This document shows, in pieces, positions 63,803-64,000 of a DNA stretch of 64,000 nucleotides (position 1 is the first letter of the stretch; every line of letters begins with the position of its first letter). The position numbers and the translations under genes were made by a program. The notes beneath the pieces are model-generated. The model had not been told where the DNA came from. It saw only the letters and a list, made by a program, of their open reading frames with translations, and searched no databases. Source of the stretch: Setoptus koraiensis (lineage: Eukaryota; Arthropoda); contig CM106585.1 of NCBI GenBank assembly GCA_048013815.1, positions 3,844,001 through 3,908,000 on the forward strand, given 5' to 3'.

Positions 63803-63870
63803 CACATATCCACGCATCCACATAGCCATATATCCACGCATCCACATAGCCATATACCCATACATCCACA
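63803..63870. repeat. 24-bp minisatellite
   Basis: catatatccacgcatccaca is repeated about 2.8 times. Confidence 0.85.
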
Positions 63871-64000
63871 GAGCCGTTTATCCGCAGAGCGAGGGCCGCA
63901 GAGCGAGAGGGCCAGAGCAACGGAGAGCCATACAGCACCAAAACATAGAGCCTCAGATAGACACAATGCGCAACACAACACGTCGAGTGCCGAGTGAAGT

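Larger units (their letters stand above)
34892..64000 (+). other. Probable giant first intron of the ZEB-like gene
   Basis: No exon was recognised in 29 kb. The donor at 34892 requires a plus-strand exon further on, so this is most simply intron 1, matching the long first intron of ZEB genes. Sequence is GC-rich, dominated by CAA/CAG/GTT tracts, GT/AC runs, minisatellites and inverted repeats. Long frames in all six phases result from this composition. Separate intergenic or nested genes cannot be excluded; the best unexplained non-repetitive stretch is 35880-36050. Confidence 0.5.

Overview
This window is eukaryotic and almost certainly from a metazoan. Its genes carry canonical GT-AG introns, and the three recognisable proteins are a group I-like metabotropic glutamate receptor (mGluR), a membrane-anchored GH18 chitinase-like protein, and the first coding exon of a ZEB/zfh1-like zinc-finger transcription factor. 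The abundance of short secreted proteins of unknown family and the expanded (CAA)n/(CAG)n tracts fit an arthropod, possibly a chelicerate or mite. The sequence alone does not settle the species. No operons, CRISPR arrays, rRNA or convincing tRNA genes, and no retroviral, LTR or Polinton-like remains were recognised.

Layout: (1) 1-16510 is non-coding and includes the start of the next mGluR intron. It is GC-rich and low-complexity up to about 7.8 kb and more AT-rich afterwards. No further mGluR exon was recognised there. (2) 16511-17579 (minus strand) holds two mGluR exons with signal peptide and ligand-binding-domain start. A CAA/ACC-rich 5' region with a 24-bp tandem repeat lies upstream. 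(3) 18.6-33.1 kb is an AT-rich, gene-dense island: a 129-aa protein, the two-exon GH18 gene, a 182-aa acidic secreted protein, three near-identical secreted paralogues of 247-250 aa, a 50-aa small ORF, a 127-aa basic protein, and a two-exon 479-aa secreted protein. The island also holds a foldback MITE, a decayed 193-bp repeat, and a 51-bp element present twice without a mismatch. (4) 34243-34891 (plus strand) is an acidic, T/E/Q-rich exon ending in a ZEB-type basic motif and a GTGAGT donor. (5) 34892-64000 has no recognised exon and is most simply the huge first intron of that gene. It is a mosaic of microsatellites, minisatellites and hairpin-forming inverted repeats.

Two long-intron neuronal/developmental genes therefore flank a compact cluster of small, mostly secreted, lineage-specific genes with a different base composition. 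The most unusual features are the density of perfect or near-perfect short-loop inverted repeats in the non-coding DNA, the tandemly expanded secreted family of unknown function, and the ZEB-type motif buried behind about 200 low-complexity residues.
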